A DNA stretch of 64,000 bases from Salinibacterium sp. ZJ450 (lineage in GTDB: Bacteria > Actinomycetota > Actinomycetes > Actinomycetales > Microbacteriaceae): the NCBI RefSeq assembly GCF_011751885.2, contig NZ_CP061771.1, positions 1,488,001 through 1,552,000 of the forward strand, given 5' to 3'. The position numbers and the translations under genes were made by a program. Shown piece after piece: positions 18,347 through 26,105 of this stretch. The notes under the pieces were generated by a model that did not search any database, was not told the origin of the DNA, and saw nothing but the letters and a program-made list of their open reading frames with translations. Every line of letters begins with the position of its first letter. The first letter of the stretch is position 1.

Positions 18347-19693
18347 TCAGCGCAGATCGGCGAACCAGGCACGGGCGCTGGTTTCCCACTTCGCGTACGC
18401 GTCGGGGAACGCCGAGATCTGAACCGCCTGCGCAGCCTGCGTCAGCGTCATCGACTGCCAGCCCGGGATCTCGAGCAGACCGCGGGTCACGCCGAAGTTC
18501 GGGTTAGAGTCGCCGCCGTAGAACAACCGGGCGGAGTGGGTGGGGTTCATGATCTGCTCTGGCGTGCCCCAGCCCGCGCTCGGGCGCTGCTGGAACAGTC
18601 CGAGCGAGTCGCGGTCGCCGTAGTTGAGGTTGCGCAGGCTGGATTCCTGCATAGCGGTAGCGAGAGCGATCACGATGCCGGCATCCGGAACGCCCAGGTC
18701 CTGGCCGACCCGCACGATGGTGCGGGCGTTCGTGCGCATCTCTTCGGACAGCTTGGTCACGGTGGTGCCGGTCTGAGTCGGGCTGGACGGGACCGCGGCC
18801 GGCGTTGCGCCCGGGATCACGAGCGAGCGGCCCGCGTAGATGATGCTGGAGGGGGAGAGGTTGTTGGCGCGCAGCAGCGACGACAGGCTCACCCCAAACT
18901 TCTTCGCGATGGACGAGATGGTGTCGCCCGAGCGGATCACGTGGCTGCCAGCGGTGGCCGCCGGGGTCTTCTGCACGCTGGACACGGTCTGTATGGCGAG
19001 GGCCTGCCCGGGGATGGCGAGGGTCTGGCCTGGGTAGATGATGCTCGACCAGCTGAGGCCGTTTGCGCTGAGGACCGCCTGCGTCGACACGCCGAAGCTC
19101 GACGCGATGCGGCCGATCGTGTCGCCCTGCTTGATGGTGTAGCGGTCAGAGGTCGACGGGGCGGGTGTCGCAGCCACCGGTGCAGCTACCGCCCCGCCGC
19201 TCGCGAGCTTCAGCACCTGGCCGGGGAAGATCACCGACTTCCACCCGAGACCATTCATCGCCAGAACGGATGCCGTCGACAGGCCGTACCGGCCGGCGAT
19301 CGAGGAGACCGTGTCACCGGCGGCCACCTTGTATGTGGACGGAGCGACAGCGGCGGTGGCGAACGCGCCGGTGCTGATGGATGCCGGCTTCACCGCGGCC
19401 CCCGCCGAGACGATGGCCTGCTTGATCTGCTTGCCCAGCTGGCTGGCGCTCGTTTTCACGCTGTCCACGCGCGGTTGGATCTCGGCCTCGGTGACGGGTG
19501 CCGTCATGTTCATCGACACGGCCACGCTTCCGGCGAGCACGATCGGCACGGTGTTCAGCAGGCTGCGCGTGCGCTTGACCTGCTCACGAGACCGGTCGGC
19601 GGGCAGCTGGGTGGGGGCGAGTCCGGCGAACACGCGATGCGCGTTCGTGGGTGATTCGTCTTGCGGTGTCGCACTGTCGAAACTCTGCGTCAT
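18347..19693 (-). CDS. LysM-repeat wall protein with a lytic transglycosylase-like C-terminal domain
   Basis: A 448-residue cell-surface protein. After a basic N-terminus there is a hydrophobic stretch (about 49-66) that could anchor or export it. Three LysM repeats follow (about 121-164, 185-228 and 251-294), separated by Ala/Pro/Thr-rich linkers; LysM binds the glycan strands of peptidoglycan. The C-terminal region (about 315-448) contains ALATAMQESSLRNLNYGD and SLGLFQQRPSAGWG, resembling the catalytic Glu and Gln-rich segment of soluble lytic transglycosylase-like domains, with E350 as candidate catalytic residue. The enzymatic role is inferred. It starts at ATG 19693. It lies upstream of pknL on the same strand with a 66-bp gap, so kinase and wall enzyme may be co-expressed. 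Confidence 0.85.
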   Translation of the reverse strand: MTQSFDSATPQDESPTNAHRVFAGLAPTQLPADRSREQVKRTRSLLNTVPIVLAGSVAVSMNMTAPVTEAEIQPRVDSVKTSASQLGKQIKQAIVSAGAAVKPASISTGAFATAAVAPSTYKVAAGDTVSSIAGRYGLSTASVLAMNGLGWKSVIFPGQVLKLASGGAVAAPVAATPAPSTSDRYTIKQGDTIGRIASSFGVSTQAVLSANGLSWSSIIYPGQTLAIPGQALAIQTVSSVQKTPAATAGSHVIRSGDTISSIAKKFGVSLSSLLRANNLSPSSIIYAGRSLVIPGATPAAVPSSPTQTGTTVTKLSEEMRTNARTIVRVGQDLGVPDAGIVIALATAMQESSLRNLNYGDRDSLGLFQQRPSAGWGTPEQIMNPTHSARLFYGGDSNPNFGVTRGLLEIPGWQSMTLTQAAQAVQISAFPDAYAKWETSARAWFADLR

Positions 19694-19871
19694 CAGCTTC
19701 CCCGTCTTACTCCCGGCCCCGAGATCGCCGCCATCAAGGGGATGGCGACTGATTCACGCTGTCACAGATAAGTAGGCAAGTCAATTAGTGTGGCCAGAGT
19801 TAAACGGGTTTACCTGTTCGTAACATGCGGGGACTGTGGGGCAGGTGCCGCTGTCGTGGCAGGCTTAGAGC
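19694..19871. promoter_or_regulatory. Divergent regulatory region with a hairpin in the LysM gene leader
   Basis: CGCCATC (19729-19735) and GATGGCG (19741-19747) form a perfect 7-bp stem with a 5-base loop in the probable 5' leader of the LysM gene. Further out, an AT-rich stretch at 19769-19824 holds the imperfect palindrome GTTAAACGGGTTTAC. It is a probable promoter and operator region. I could not match it to the c-di-AMP riboswitch that precedes some actinobacterial wall hydrolase genes. Confidence 0.35.
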
Positions 19872-20213
19872 GTGACTGATCTCCCCACCACGTCTACCTG
19901 GCTGACCATTCCTGAACTCGTCGAGGTGCTCGGTGTCTCGCAGAGCCGCGTGCGCCGCCTCATCGAGGAACACTCCCTGCTCGCCGTGCGCGTCGACGGT
20001 GTGCTGAAGGTTCCCGCCCAATTCATCGTCGACAACGAGCCGCTCAGCGAGCTGCGCGGAACCCTGATCGTGCTCGCGGACGCCGGCTTCACCGACGAAG
20101 AAGCCATGCAGTGGCTGCTGGCCGACGAAGCGAGCCTGGGCACGGCACCGATCGACGCGCTGCTCGCCGGGCGTAAGGCCGAGGTGCGTCGCGTGGCCCA
20201 GGCGCTGGGCTGA
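19872..20213 (+). CDS. Rv2175c-family DNA-binding protein, likely PknL substrate
   Basis: A 113-residue protein with an N-terminal winged helix-turn-helix-like segment (TIPELVEVLGVSQSRVRRLI, about residues 13-32) and a C-terminal part ending in LLAGRKAEVRRVAQALG. It matches the Rv2175c family, whose mycobacterial member binds DNA and is phosphorylated by PknL on an N-terminal threonine. The Thr-rich N-terminus here (TDLPTTSTW) could serve likewise, which is inference. It is transcribed divergently from the LysM-pknL block and convergently with the prenyl synthase. The start is GTG at 19872, with no clear ribosome binding site. Confidence 0.85.
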   Translation: MTDLPTTSTWLTIPELVEVLGVSQSRVRRLIEEHSLLAVRVDGVLKVPAQFIVDNEPLSELRGTLIVLADAGFTDEEAMQWLLADEASLGTAPIDALLAGRKAEVRRVAQALG

Positions 20214-20248
20214 TGCTCCGGCGCCTCCGTCGTTAGGCGCCTCGGTCC

Positions 20249-21370
20249 TTAGGCGTCTCGGCGGCTGACCGTCTCGGCGAGTTCGCCGAGCATGCGGCGT
20301 GCCGCCCGGGACAGGGGCGCGTCGACGAGCACCTCCGTGGCCGCCCGCACGTTCTGACCGATCACTCGCTCCACCCGATCCACGGCGCCGCTCTCGCGGA
20401 TCGCCGTCTGCAGCATGGTGATCTGCTCGGCGTCCAGATCGGGATCGCCGAGCAGCTCGTCAAGGGTGTTCCGCATGCCTGACGGAAGATGCGGACGGGC
20501 CAGGGCGATCAGCACGGTGCGCTTGCCCTCGCGCAGATCATCGCCAGAGGGCTTGCCGGTCACCGTCGCGTCGCCGAACACCCCGAGCAGGTCATCGCGC
20601 AACTGGTAGGCGATGCCGAGCGGAAGCCCGAACGCGCGGAGGGACGCCAGCTGATCGGCGCTCGCGCCCGCCAGCGCCCCACCGATCGTCAGCGGCGATT
20701 CGATGCTGTACTTCGCCGTCTTGTAGGTGATCACGCGCTCGGCCCGCTCAAGGTGCTCGGTGTCGGGGTGCGTGCGCCAGGCCTTCTCCTCGAGGATGTC
20801 GAGGTACTGCCCGACCGTCACCTCGGTGCGCATCCGGCTGAACTCCGCGCGGGCGGCTATCGCCGCATCCCGGCTGGCCAGCGTCGCGAGGCCGGAGTCG
20901 AGCAATTCGTCGCTCCAGCCGAGCAGCAGGTCGCCGAGCAGCAGCGCCCCCGACTGTCCGAAGGCCTGGTGCGGGCCCAGCCACTGGCCATCGCGGTGGA
21001 GCGCCTCGAATCGGCGGTGCGCCGCGGGGAGCCCACGCCGGGTGTCCGAGTTGTCCATGATGTCGTCGTGAACCAGGGCCGCGGCATGGAACATCTCCAG
21101 GGCAGTCGCGGCCAGCACGACAGAGGGGAGGTCGGCGTGCCCGGCGGAGTCGTGCAGCGGGTCGAAGTCGGCGTCCACCCCGGTGACGGACTGCCAACCC
21201 CAGTAGCAGAACAAGGCACGGAATCGCTTGCCGCCGCGCAGCAGCTCCCGGGCGAAGGAGGTGAAAGGCTGAAGTTCTGAGGCGATTTCGGCCAGGTGGT
21301 CGGCGCGATCATCGAGAAACCGGTCAAGTTCAGCCTGCACCAGATCAACTAACCGCGTACTCTCAGCCAT
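20249..21370 (-). CDS. Polyprenyl (geranylgeranyl-type) diphosphate synthase
   Basis: A 373-residue trans-prenyltransferase that condenses isopentenyl diphosphate with allylic diphosphates to make C15-C20 or longer chains for menaquinone, carotenoid or polar lipids. It has GGKRFR (46-51), the first Asp-rich motif DDIMD (102-106) and a second DD motif QLRDDLLG (257-264) that departs from the usual DDxxD in its last position. It corresponds to the idsA2 position in mycobacteria. Product length cannot be read from sequence. It starts at ATG 21370. Two near-identical 14-base blocks, TTAGGCGYCTCGGY, sit at its stop codon (20233-20262). Confidence 0.92.
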   Translation of the reverse strand: MAESTRLVDLVQAELDRFLDDRADHLAEIASELQPFTSFARELLRGGKRFRALFCYWGWQSVTGVDADFDPLHDSAGHADLPSVVLAATALEMFHAAALVHDDIMDNSDTRRGLPAAHRRFEALHRDGQWLGPHQAFGQSGALLLGDLLLGWSDELLDSGLATLASRDAAIAARAEFSRMRTEVTVGQYLDILEEKAWRTHPDTEHLERAERVITYKTAKYSIESPLTIGGALAGASADQLASLRAFGLPLGIAYQLRDDLLGVFGDATVTGKPSGDDLREGKRTVLIALARPHLPSGMRNTLDELLGDPDLDAEQITMLQTAIRESGAVDRVERVIGQNVRAATEVLVDAPLSRAARRMLGELAETVSRRDA

Positions 21371-21450
21371 TCGCCTAGCCTAGCCGCGCGGGCACGCATA
21401 CAATTGAGAGTCATACATGCGTCCAACCCGAGCCTCAAAGGGGGTACGAG

Positions 21451-21825
21451 ATGCCACTATCTGAGCAGGAGCAGCGGCTCCTTGACGAGATGGAGCGCAG
21501 CCTCTATCAGAACGATGCCGATTTCGTGGCGACGGTCGGCGGTCGACGAGGGAAGCCGAACTACACGGTTCTCGTCGTCGGAGTGCTGCTCGCCCTGCTG
21601 GGCATCGGGGTTCTCGTCACGGGTGTCATAGTTCAGCAACCGCTGGTGGGCGTGCTCGGTTTCGTCGTGATGTTCGCCGGTGTGCTGACCATCTTCTCGC
21701 CGCCCCGACGCGGGCTGGCCCCGGAAGACGCCGCCGCTCCTGGCGCGAAGAAGCGCAAGGGTAGCGGATCGTTTATGGACAATCTCAATGCCAGGTGGGA
21801 TCGCCGCAACGACGACCACGGGTAA
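21451..21825 (+). CDS. DUF3040 family small membrane protein
   Basis: A 124-residue protein. The N-terminus MPLSEQEQRLLDEMERSLY is the signature of the DUF3040 family. Two hydrophobic segments (about residues 41-63 and 65-85) form a membrane hairpin, followed by a Lys-rich cytosolic tail. The family is widespread in Actinobacteria next to mraZ and is of unknown function; the location suggests a link to envelope or division. The ATG at 21451 follows AAGGGGGT. A strong terminator follows, separating it from mraZ. Confidence 0.88.
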   Translation: MPLSEQEQRLLDEMERSLYQNDADFVATVGGRRGKPNYTVLVVGVLLALLGIGVLVTGVIVQQPLVGVLGFVVMFAGVLTIFSPPRRGLAPEDAAAPGAKKRKGSGSFMDNLNARWDRRNDDHG

Positions 21826-21890
21826 CCGCTCCATCAGGCACTCCACCCTCCTCCACTGAGGCCTTCTACCGGAGGAGCGGGTGAAACAAA

Positions 21891-21922
21891 ACAAGGGTCG
21901 ACCTTCGGGTCGGCCTTTTTTT
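21891..21922 (+). terminator. Rho-independent terminator after the DUF3040 gene
   Basis: GGTCGACC (21896-21903) pairs with GGTCGGCC (21908-21915) through one G-T wobble around a TTCG tetraloop. Seven Ts follow (21916-21922), and an A-rich stretch precedes it. This is the clearest intrinsic terminator in the window. Confidence 0.85.
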
Positions 21923-22030
21923 GTGCCTCCGCTCGGCACGACTACTCCATTTCCCTCCACCACCAATTGCCCCGTAATCTGGGGGATCGCGCCGGAAAAA
22001 TCGGACATTATTGCTCGAAAACCTTGAATG

Positions 22031-22056
22031 TGTGGTTGAAAGTGGAGTAATGTGGA
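22031..22056 (+). promoter_or_regulatory. Probable MraZ-binding boxes
   Basis: Three GTGG-containing hexamers, TGTGGT (22031), AGTGGA (22041) and TGTGGA (22051), recur with exactly 10-bp spacing upstream of mraZ. MraZ proteins bind tandem GTGG(G/A) boxes at their own promoter with this spacing in other bacteria. Autoregulation of the dcw cluster is therefore likely. Confidence 0.65.
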
Positions 22057-22099
22057 GTGCACCTGAACCGGGGGGCCACACAGTGGGGGGAGAGCGCTC

Positions 22100-22531
22100 G
22101 TGTTTCTTGGCACATACGCCCCCAAACTCGACGAGAAAGGGCGCATCATCCTGCCGGCCAAATTCCGCGATGAACTGAGCGCCGGCGTGGTGCTCACTCG
22201 CGGTCAGGAACGCTGCGTCTACGTGTTCAGCAACCGCGGATTCGAGGAACAGCACGACCGCATCCGCCAGGCCCCGCTCACCAGCAAGGTGGCCCGCGAC
22301 TATTTGCGCCTGTTCCTGTCCGGCGCCAGCGATGAGGTGCCAGACAAGCAGAACCGGGTGACCATCCCCGCCAACCTCCGTGAGTACGCCGGCCTCGACC
22401 GCGATCTCACCGTCATCGGTGCGGGCAACCGCGCCGAGATCTGGGCGACCGACGCATGGAACGCCTACTACCAGGAAAAGGAAGAAGCCTTCTCGAACAC
22501 GGAAGAGGAGGTGATTCCGGGACTCTTCTAG
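22100..22531 (+). CDS. mraZ: Transcriptional regulator MraZ
   Basis: A 143-residue protein with two tandem AbrB/SpoVT-like MraZ repeats. The first contains [17 protein letters not shown] and the second [18 protein letters not shown], both with the Arg-containing DNA-contact loop of the family. MraZ forms ring-shaped oligomers that repress the dcw operon it heads. It starts at GTG 22100 after GGGGGGAG. Three 10-bp-spaced boxes lie just upstream. rsmH follows after 103 bp. Confidence 0.95.
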   Translation: MFLGTYAPKLDEKGRIILPAKFRDELSAGVVLTRGQERCVYVFSNRGFEEQHDRIRQAPLTSKVARDYLRLFLSGASDEVPDKQNRVTIPANLREYAGLDRDLTVIGAGNRAEIWATDAWNAYYQEKEEAFSNTEEEVIPGLF

Positions 22532-22634
22532 CGCCTGGCCGCTGACTCCCAGCCGTTCGCAACGCCCTGACACACTTCCCCGGTGTCAGGTCGGAATGGA
22601 TGGGGATCAGTGATCAGGAGCCCACCCGGTACTC

Positions 22635-23585
22635 ATGAGCAACGACATCCACACCCCGGTCAAACTAGACCGCACCATCGAACTGCTCGCCCCGGCGATC
22701 GACAAGCCCGGCGCCGTCGCCATCGACGCGACCCTCGGCATGGGCGGTCACACCGAAGCGCTGCTCACCCGCTTCCCGGAACTGACCGTGATCGGTCTGG
22801 ACCGCGACCTGGAGGCCCTCGCCATCGCGGGGGAGCGGCTTGCCCCGTTCGGCGAGAGGGCCCGCCTGGTGCACACGGTGTACGACCGCATCGACGAGGC
22901 GCTCGACTCCGTCGGCGTCGACACCGTGTCCGGCATCCTCTTCGACCTCGGGGTCTCGTCACTGCAGCTGGACCGCACGGAACGCGGCTTCGCATACTCG
23001 AAGGACGCCCCGCTGGACATGCGGATGGACTCCACCTCCGAGCTCACCGCCGAACGGGTGCTCGCCGAGTACAGCGAGGCGGAACTCCGCCGCATCTTCT
23101 ACGAGTACGGCGAAGAGAAGCTGAGCCCCCGGTTCGCCAAGAAGATCGTGGAACGCCGCGCCGAGCAGCCCTTCACCCGGTCCGCCGACCTCGTCGACGT
23201 GATCGCCAGGGCGACGCCGGCGGCGCTGCAGCGCGCCGGGCACCCGGCCAAGCGGGTCTTCCAGGCGCTGCGCATCGAGGTGAACCAGGAACTGTCGGTG
23301 CTGCAGCGGGCCATCCCGGCGGCGCTCGACGCGCTCGAACCCGGCGGCCGCATCGTGGTGCTGGCCTACCAGTCGCTCGAGGACCGCATCGTCAAACGTG
23401 CCCTGCAGGCGCGCTCAACCTCGACGGCTCCGGCCGGACTGCCGGTGGAACTGCCGGAGCACCGACCAGAGTTCCGGCTGCTCGTGCGAGGCGCCGAACT
23501 CGCCAGTGAAGAAGAAAAGGCCGCGAACCCGCGCGCCACACCCGTCCGGCTGCGCGCCGCAACCCGAATCGTGAGGCCCGAATGA
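22635..23585 (+). CDS. rsmH: 16S rRNA (cytosine(1402)-N4)-methyltransferase
   Basis: A 316-residue SAM-dependent methyltransferase (MraW) that modifies C1402 of 16S rRNA in the ribosomal decoding site. The SAM-binding segment [14 protein letters not shown] lies at about residues 31-44, and the family segments [11 protein letters not shown] and [13 protein letters not shown] are visible. Length is typical. It starts at ATG 22635 after a modest purine-rich region. It overlaps the ftsL-like gene by four bases (ATGA), so translation is coupled. Confidence 0.96.
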   Translation: MSNDIHTPVKLDRTIELLAPAIDKPGAVAIDATLGMGGHTEALLTRFPELTVIGLDRDLEALAIAGERLAPFGERARLVHTVYDRIDEALDSVGVDTVSGILFDLGVSSLQLDRTERGFAYSKDAPLDMRMDSTSELTAERVLAEYSEAELRRIFYEYGEEKLSPRFAKKIVERRAEQPFTRSADLVDVIARATPAALQRAGHPAKRVFQALRIEVNQELSVLQRAIPAALDALEPGGRIVVLAYQSLEDRIVKRALQARSTSTAPAGLPVELPEHRPEFRLLVRGAELASEEEKAANPRATPVRLRAATRIVRPE

Positions 23586-24277
23586 ACAGCAATCTGGCCT
23601 ACGCGCTGCCCGACCGGCACCCGCAGCCGAGCGAGACGCCCACCCGCCGCATCGAGGTGGCGCCGACCCGGCAGCAGCGTCGCGCGCGGCCGCGCACCGT
23701 TTACGCCCTGGTGACCATCGCCGGCGTCTTCGCCATCCTGATCGCGCAACTGCTGATCAGCATCGTGTTGAGCGACGGCGCCTACCAGATCTCCGCGCTG
23801 CAGACCGAACAGAAGGAACTCGGACGCACCGCCGGAACGCTGACCGAACAGCTCGACGTGCTCAACTCCCCGCAGCACCTCGCCGCCAGCGCCGAATCAC
23901 TCGGCATGGTGAGCAACGCGAACCCCGCCTTCCTGCGCCTCGCCGACGGCGCCGTGCTCGGCACGCCGACCCCGGCCACCGCGGCGGGCGGCAGTGTGAT
24001 CGGAGCCGGCGGCAGCCTGCTGGTGGCGAACTCCCTGCTCGAGGGCGTCGACCTCGCCGGCCAGGGCCTGCCGGGCGCGGTAGCCCCCGGCACCGCAGCC
24101 CCCGGCACCCCGGTGGCAGCGCAGGCGCCCGCGGCCGGACCGTGGATCACCAGCACCCCCGCCGCGAGCTCACCCGCGGCTGGCGCGCCTGCCACGGCAC
24201 CCGGCACCGGCTCGGTAGCGTCAACCCCGACCACAGCGTCGGCCCCGACCACGCTGCCCGCTCCGACCACGCGCTAG
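23582..24277 (+). CDS. FtsL-like division protein with a long exported tail
   Basis: A 231-residue bitopic membrane protein in the ftsL position. It has a basic cytoplasmic N-terminus (about 1-39), one membrane helix (40-63), then a short coiled-coil-prone region (about 65-100). FtsL proteins bridge FtsB/FtsQ and FtsWI and help activate septal synthesis. The last 105 residues or so are Ala/Pro/Thr/Gly-rich, low-complexity sequence (many TPA, APT and PGT units) and are longer than in typical FtsL proteins. Identity is inferred from position, size of the core and topology, because FtsL sequences diverge strongly. It starts at ATG 23582, overlapping rsmH. Confidence 0.75.
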   Translation: MNSNLAYALPDRHPQPSETPTRRIEVAPTRQQRRARPRTVYALVTIAGVFAILIAQLLISIVLSDGAYQISALQTEQKELGRTAGTLTEQLDVLNSPQHLAASAESLGMVSNANPAFLRLADGAVLGTPTPATAAGGSVIGAGGSLLVANSLLEGVDLAGQGLPGAVAPGTAAPGTPVAAQAPAAGPWITSTPAASSPAAGAPATAPGTGSVASTPTTASAPTTLPAPTTR

Positions 24278-24325
24278 GAGCACAGCGCCACCGCAGCCCC
24301 GCACGCAGACCGAAGGAACGACTCC

Positions 24326-26092
24326 GTGAATCCACCGCGCAGCTCTCGGGTCCGAGCGTCGATCACCCTGATCGCCATCTTCGCCCTGGTCGCGGTGTTC
24401 ATGGTGCGGCTCGTCGACATCCAGGTCGTGCGGGCCGAGGAACTGAACGAACAATCCGAGGGCAAACGGTCGGTAGGAGTCACCACCTACGCGTCCCGCG
24501 GCGACATCCTCGACAGCAACGGGGTCGCCCTCGCCGACAGCGTGATGCGCTACGACGTGACCGCATCGCCGCAGAACATGGGCGACGTCATCCGCAAACT
24601 CGAGGACAACACCCGCGTCACCGTGCCGCTGCTCGACGTGGTGAAGGAGATCGCCGAGACGCTCGGCACGGATGTCGCGGCGCTGCAGGCCGCCGTGCAG
24701 AACCAGCTCGCCACCGACCCCGACGCCAACTTCATGTACATCCAGAAGGGCATCACCGCCGAGCAGATGGCGGCGGTGCGGGCTCTGAAGGTGCCGTGGC
24801 TCTACTACGAGAACCGCCCGAGCCGCACCTATCCGAACGGGCAGGTCGCCGGCAACGTGGTCGGCTGGATCGGCACCGACGGACCGCAGGCCGGGCTGGA
24901 ATTTAGCGAGAACGACTGCCTCGAAGCCACCAACGGGTCGCAGACCTACGAGCGCGGCATGGACGGCGTGCAGATCCCCGGGAGCACCGTGACCTCCAAG
25001 CAGGCGATCGACGGCGGCACCCTGCAGCTCACCATCGACCTCGACCTGCAGTGGTTCACCCAGCAGCGCATCAGCGAGCAGGCGCAGGCGATCGGCGCCG
25101 ACTGGGCCACCGCGGTGGTAGTGCGGGTCAGCGACGGCCATGTGATGGCCCTCGCCGACTACCCGGCCGTCGACCCCAACAACGTCGACGCCTCCAACGT
25201 AATCGACCTCGGATCGCGCGCGTTCTCCACCCCGTACGAGCCGGGGTCGACCTTCAAGGCAATGTCAGCCGCCATGCTGATCGACGCGGGGCTCGCCGAC
25301 GTTGACACCAAGGTCAGCGTGCCCGGCGCCCTGGAACTCTCCTCCGGCGACGTGATCAGCGACGCCTTCGCACACCCCACGATGCAGTGGACCACCGCCG
25401 GCATCATCCAGCAGTCCTCGAACATCGGAATCTCGATGCTGAGTGAACGGATGAGCGACTCGGCGCGCTACGACTACCTGAAGAAGTTCGGCCTGGGCAG
25501 CCGCACCGAGGTGGGCTTCAACGGCGAATCCGGGGGCATCCTGGCGCACGGCGACGACTGGGGGGTCACCCAGTCGGCCAACATCTCGTTCGGGCAGGGT
25601 GTCTCCGCGACATCCGCTCAGATCGCCAGCATTTTCCAGACGCTCGGCAACAACGGAGAGCGGATGCCGCTGACCCTGGTCGCCAGCTGCACCGCGCCGG
25701 ATGGCACCGTCACCGAGCCCGCCGGTGAGCCCACGCACGTGGTCTCCGAGTACGCGGCGGACAGCGCGGTGAACATGATGGAGACGGTGGTCACCGGCGG
25801 ATCGCTGCGCAACCAGTTGCAGATTCCCGGCTACCGGGTGGCGGCGAAGTCCGGAACGGCGGAGGTGGCCGAGGGCGGGGTCTACACCAACGATCGCGTG
25901 GTTTCGCTCGCCGGACTCGCCCCGGCAGAGGACCCACAGTTCGCCGTGGTGGTGACCTACGGCAAGCCCGATACGATTAAGACGTCGGCCGCCGCGGCGC
26001 CGACCTTCCGCAAGATCATGACCCAGGTACTCACGATGTACCGGGTTCCCCCGTCGACAGAACCCGCACCCAATCTGCCGACAACCTGGTAA
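24326..26092 (+). CDS. ftsI: Class B penicillin-binding protein (FtsI/PBP3-like transpeptidase)
   Basis: A 588-residue septal transpeptidase that cross-links peptidoglycan outside the membrane, working with FtsW. It has one N-terminal membrane helix (about 10-29), a PBP dimerisation domain, and a transpeptidase domain with the SxxK nucleophile motif STFK (S308-K311), SxN as SSN (364-366) and KSGT (508-511). No PASTA domain is present at the C-terminus. The start is GTG at 24326 with GAAGGAA upstream. It lies between the ftsL-like gene and murE, the standard dcw order. Confidence 0.94.
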   Translation: MNPPRSSRVRASITLIAIFALVAVFMVRLVDIQVVRAEELNEQSEGKRSVGVTTYASRGDILDSNGVALADSVMRYDVTASPQNMGDVIRKLEDNTRVTVPLLDVVKEIAETLGTDVAALQAAVQNQLATDPDANFMYIQKGITAEQMAAVRALKVPWLYYENRPSRTYPNGQVAGNVVGWIGTDGPQAGLEFSENDCLEATNGSQTYERGMDGVQIPGSTVTSKQAIDGGTLQLTIDLDLQWFTQQRISEQAQAIGADWATAVVVRVSDGHVMALADYPAVDPNNVDASNVIDLGSRAFSTPYEPGSTFKAMSAAMLIDAGLADVDTKVSVPGALELSSGDVISDAFAHPTMQWTTAGIIQQSSNIGISMLSERMSDSARYDYLKKFGLGSRTEVGFNGESGGILAHGDDWGVTQSANISFGQGVSATSAQIASIFQTLGNNGERMPLTLVASCTAPDGTVTEPAGEPTHVVSEYAADSAVNMMETVVTGGSLRNQLQIPGYRVAAKSGTAEVAEGGVYTNDRVVSLAGLAPAEDPQFAVVVTYGKPDTIKTSAAAAPTFRKIMTQVLTMYRVPPSTEPAPNLPTTW

Positions 26093-26105
26093 GAAAGAAG
26101 ACGCT

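Noticed and set aside
19694-19871. A c-di-AMP (ydaO-type) riboswitch before the LysM gene.
   Set aside because: The conserved core blocks of that riboswitch are not visible; only a simple 7-bp stem and an AT-rich region are seen.
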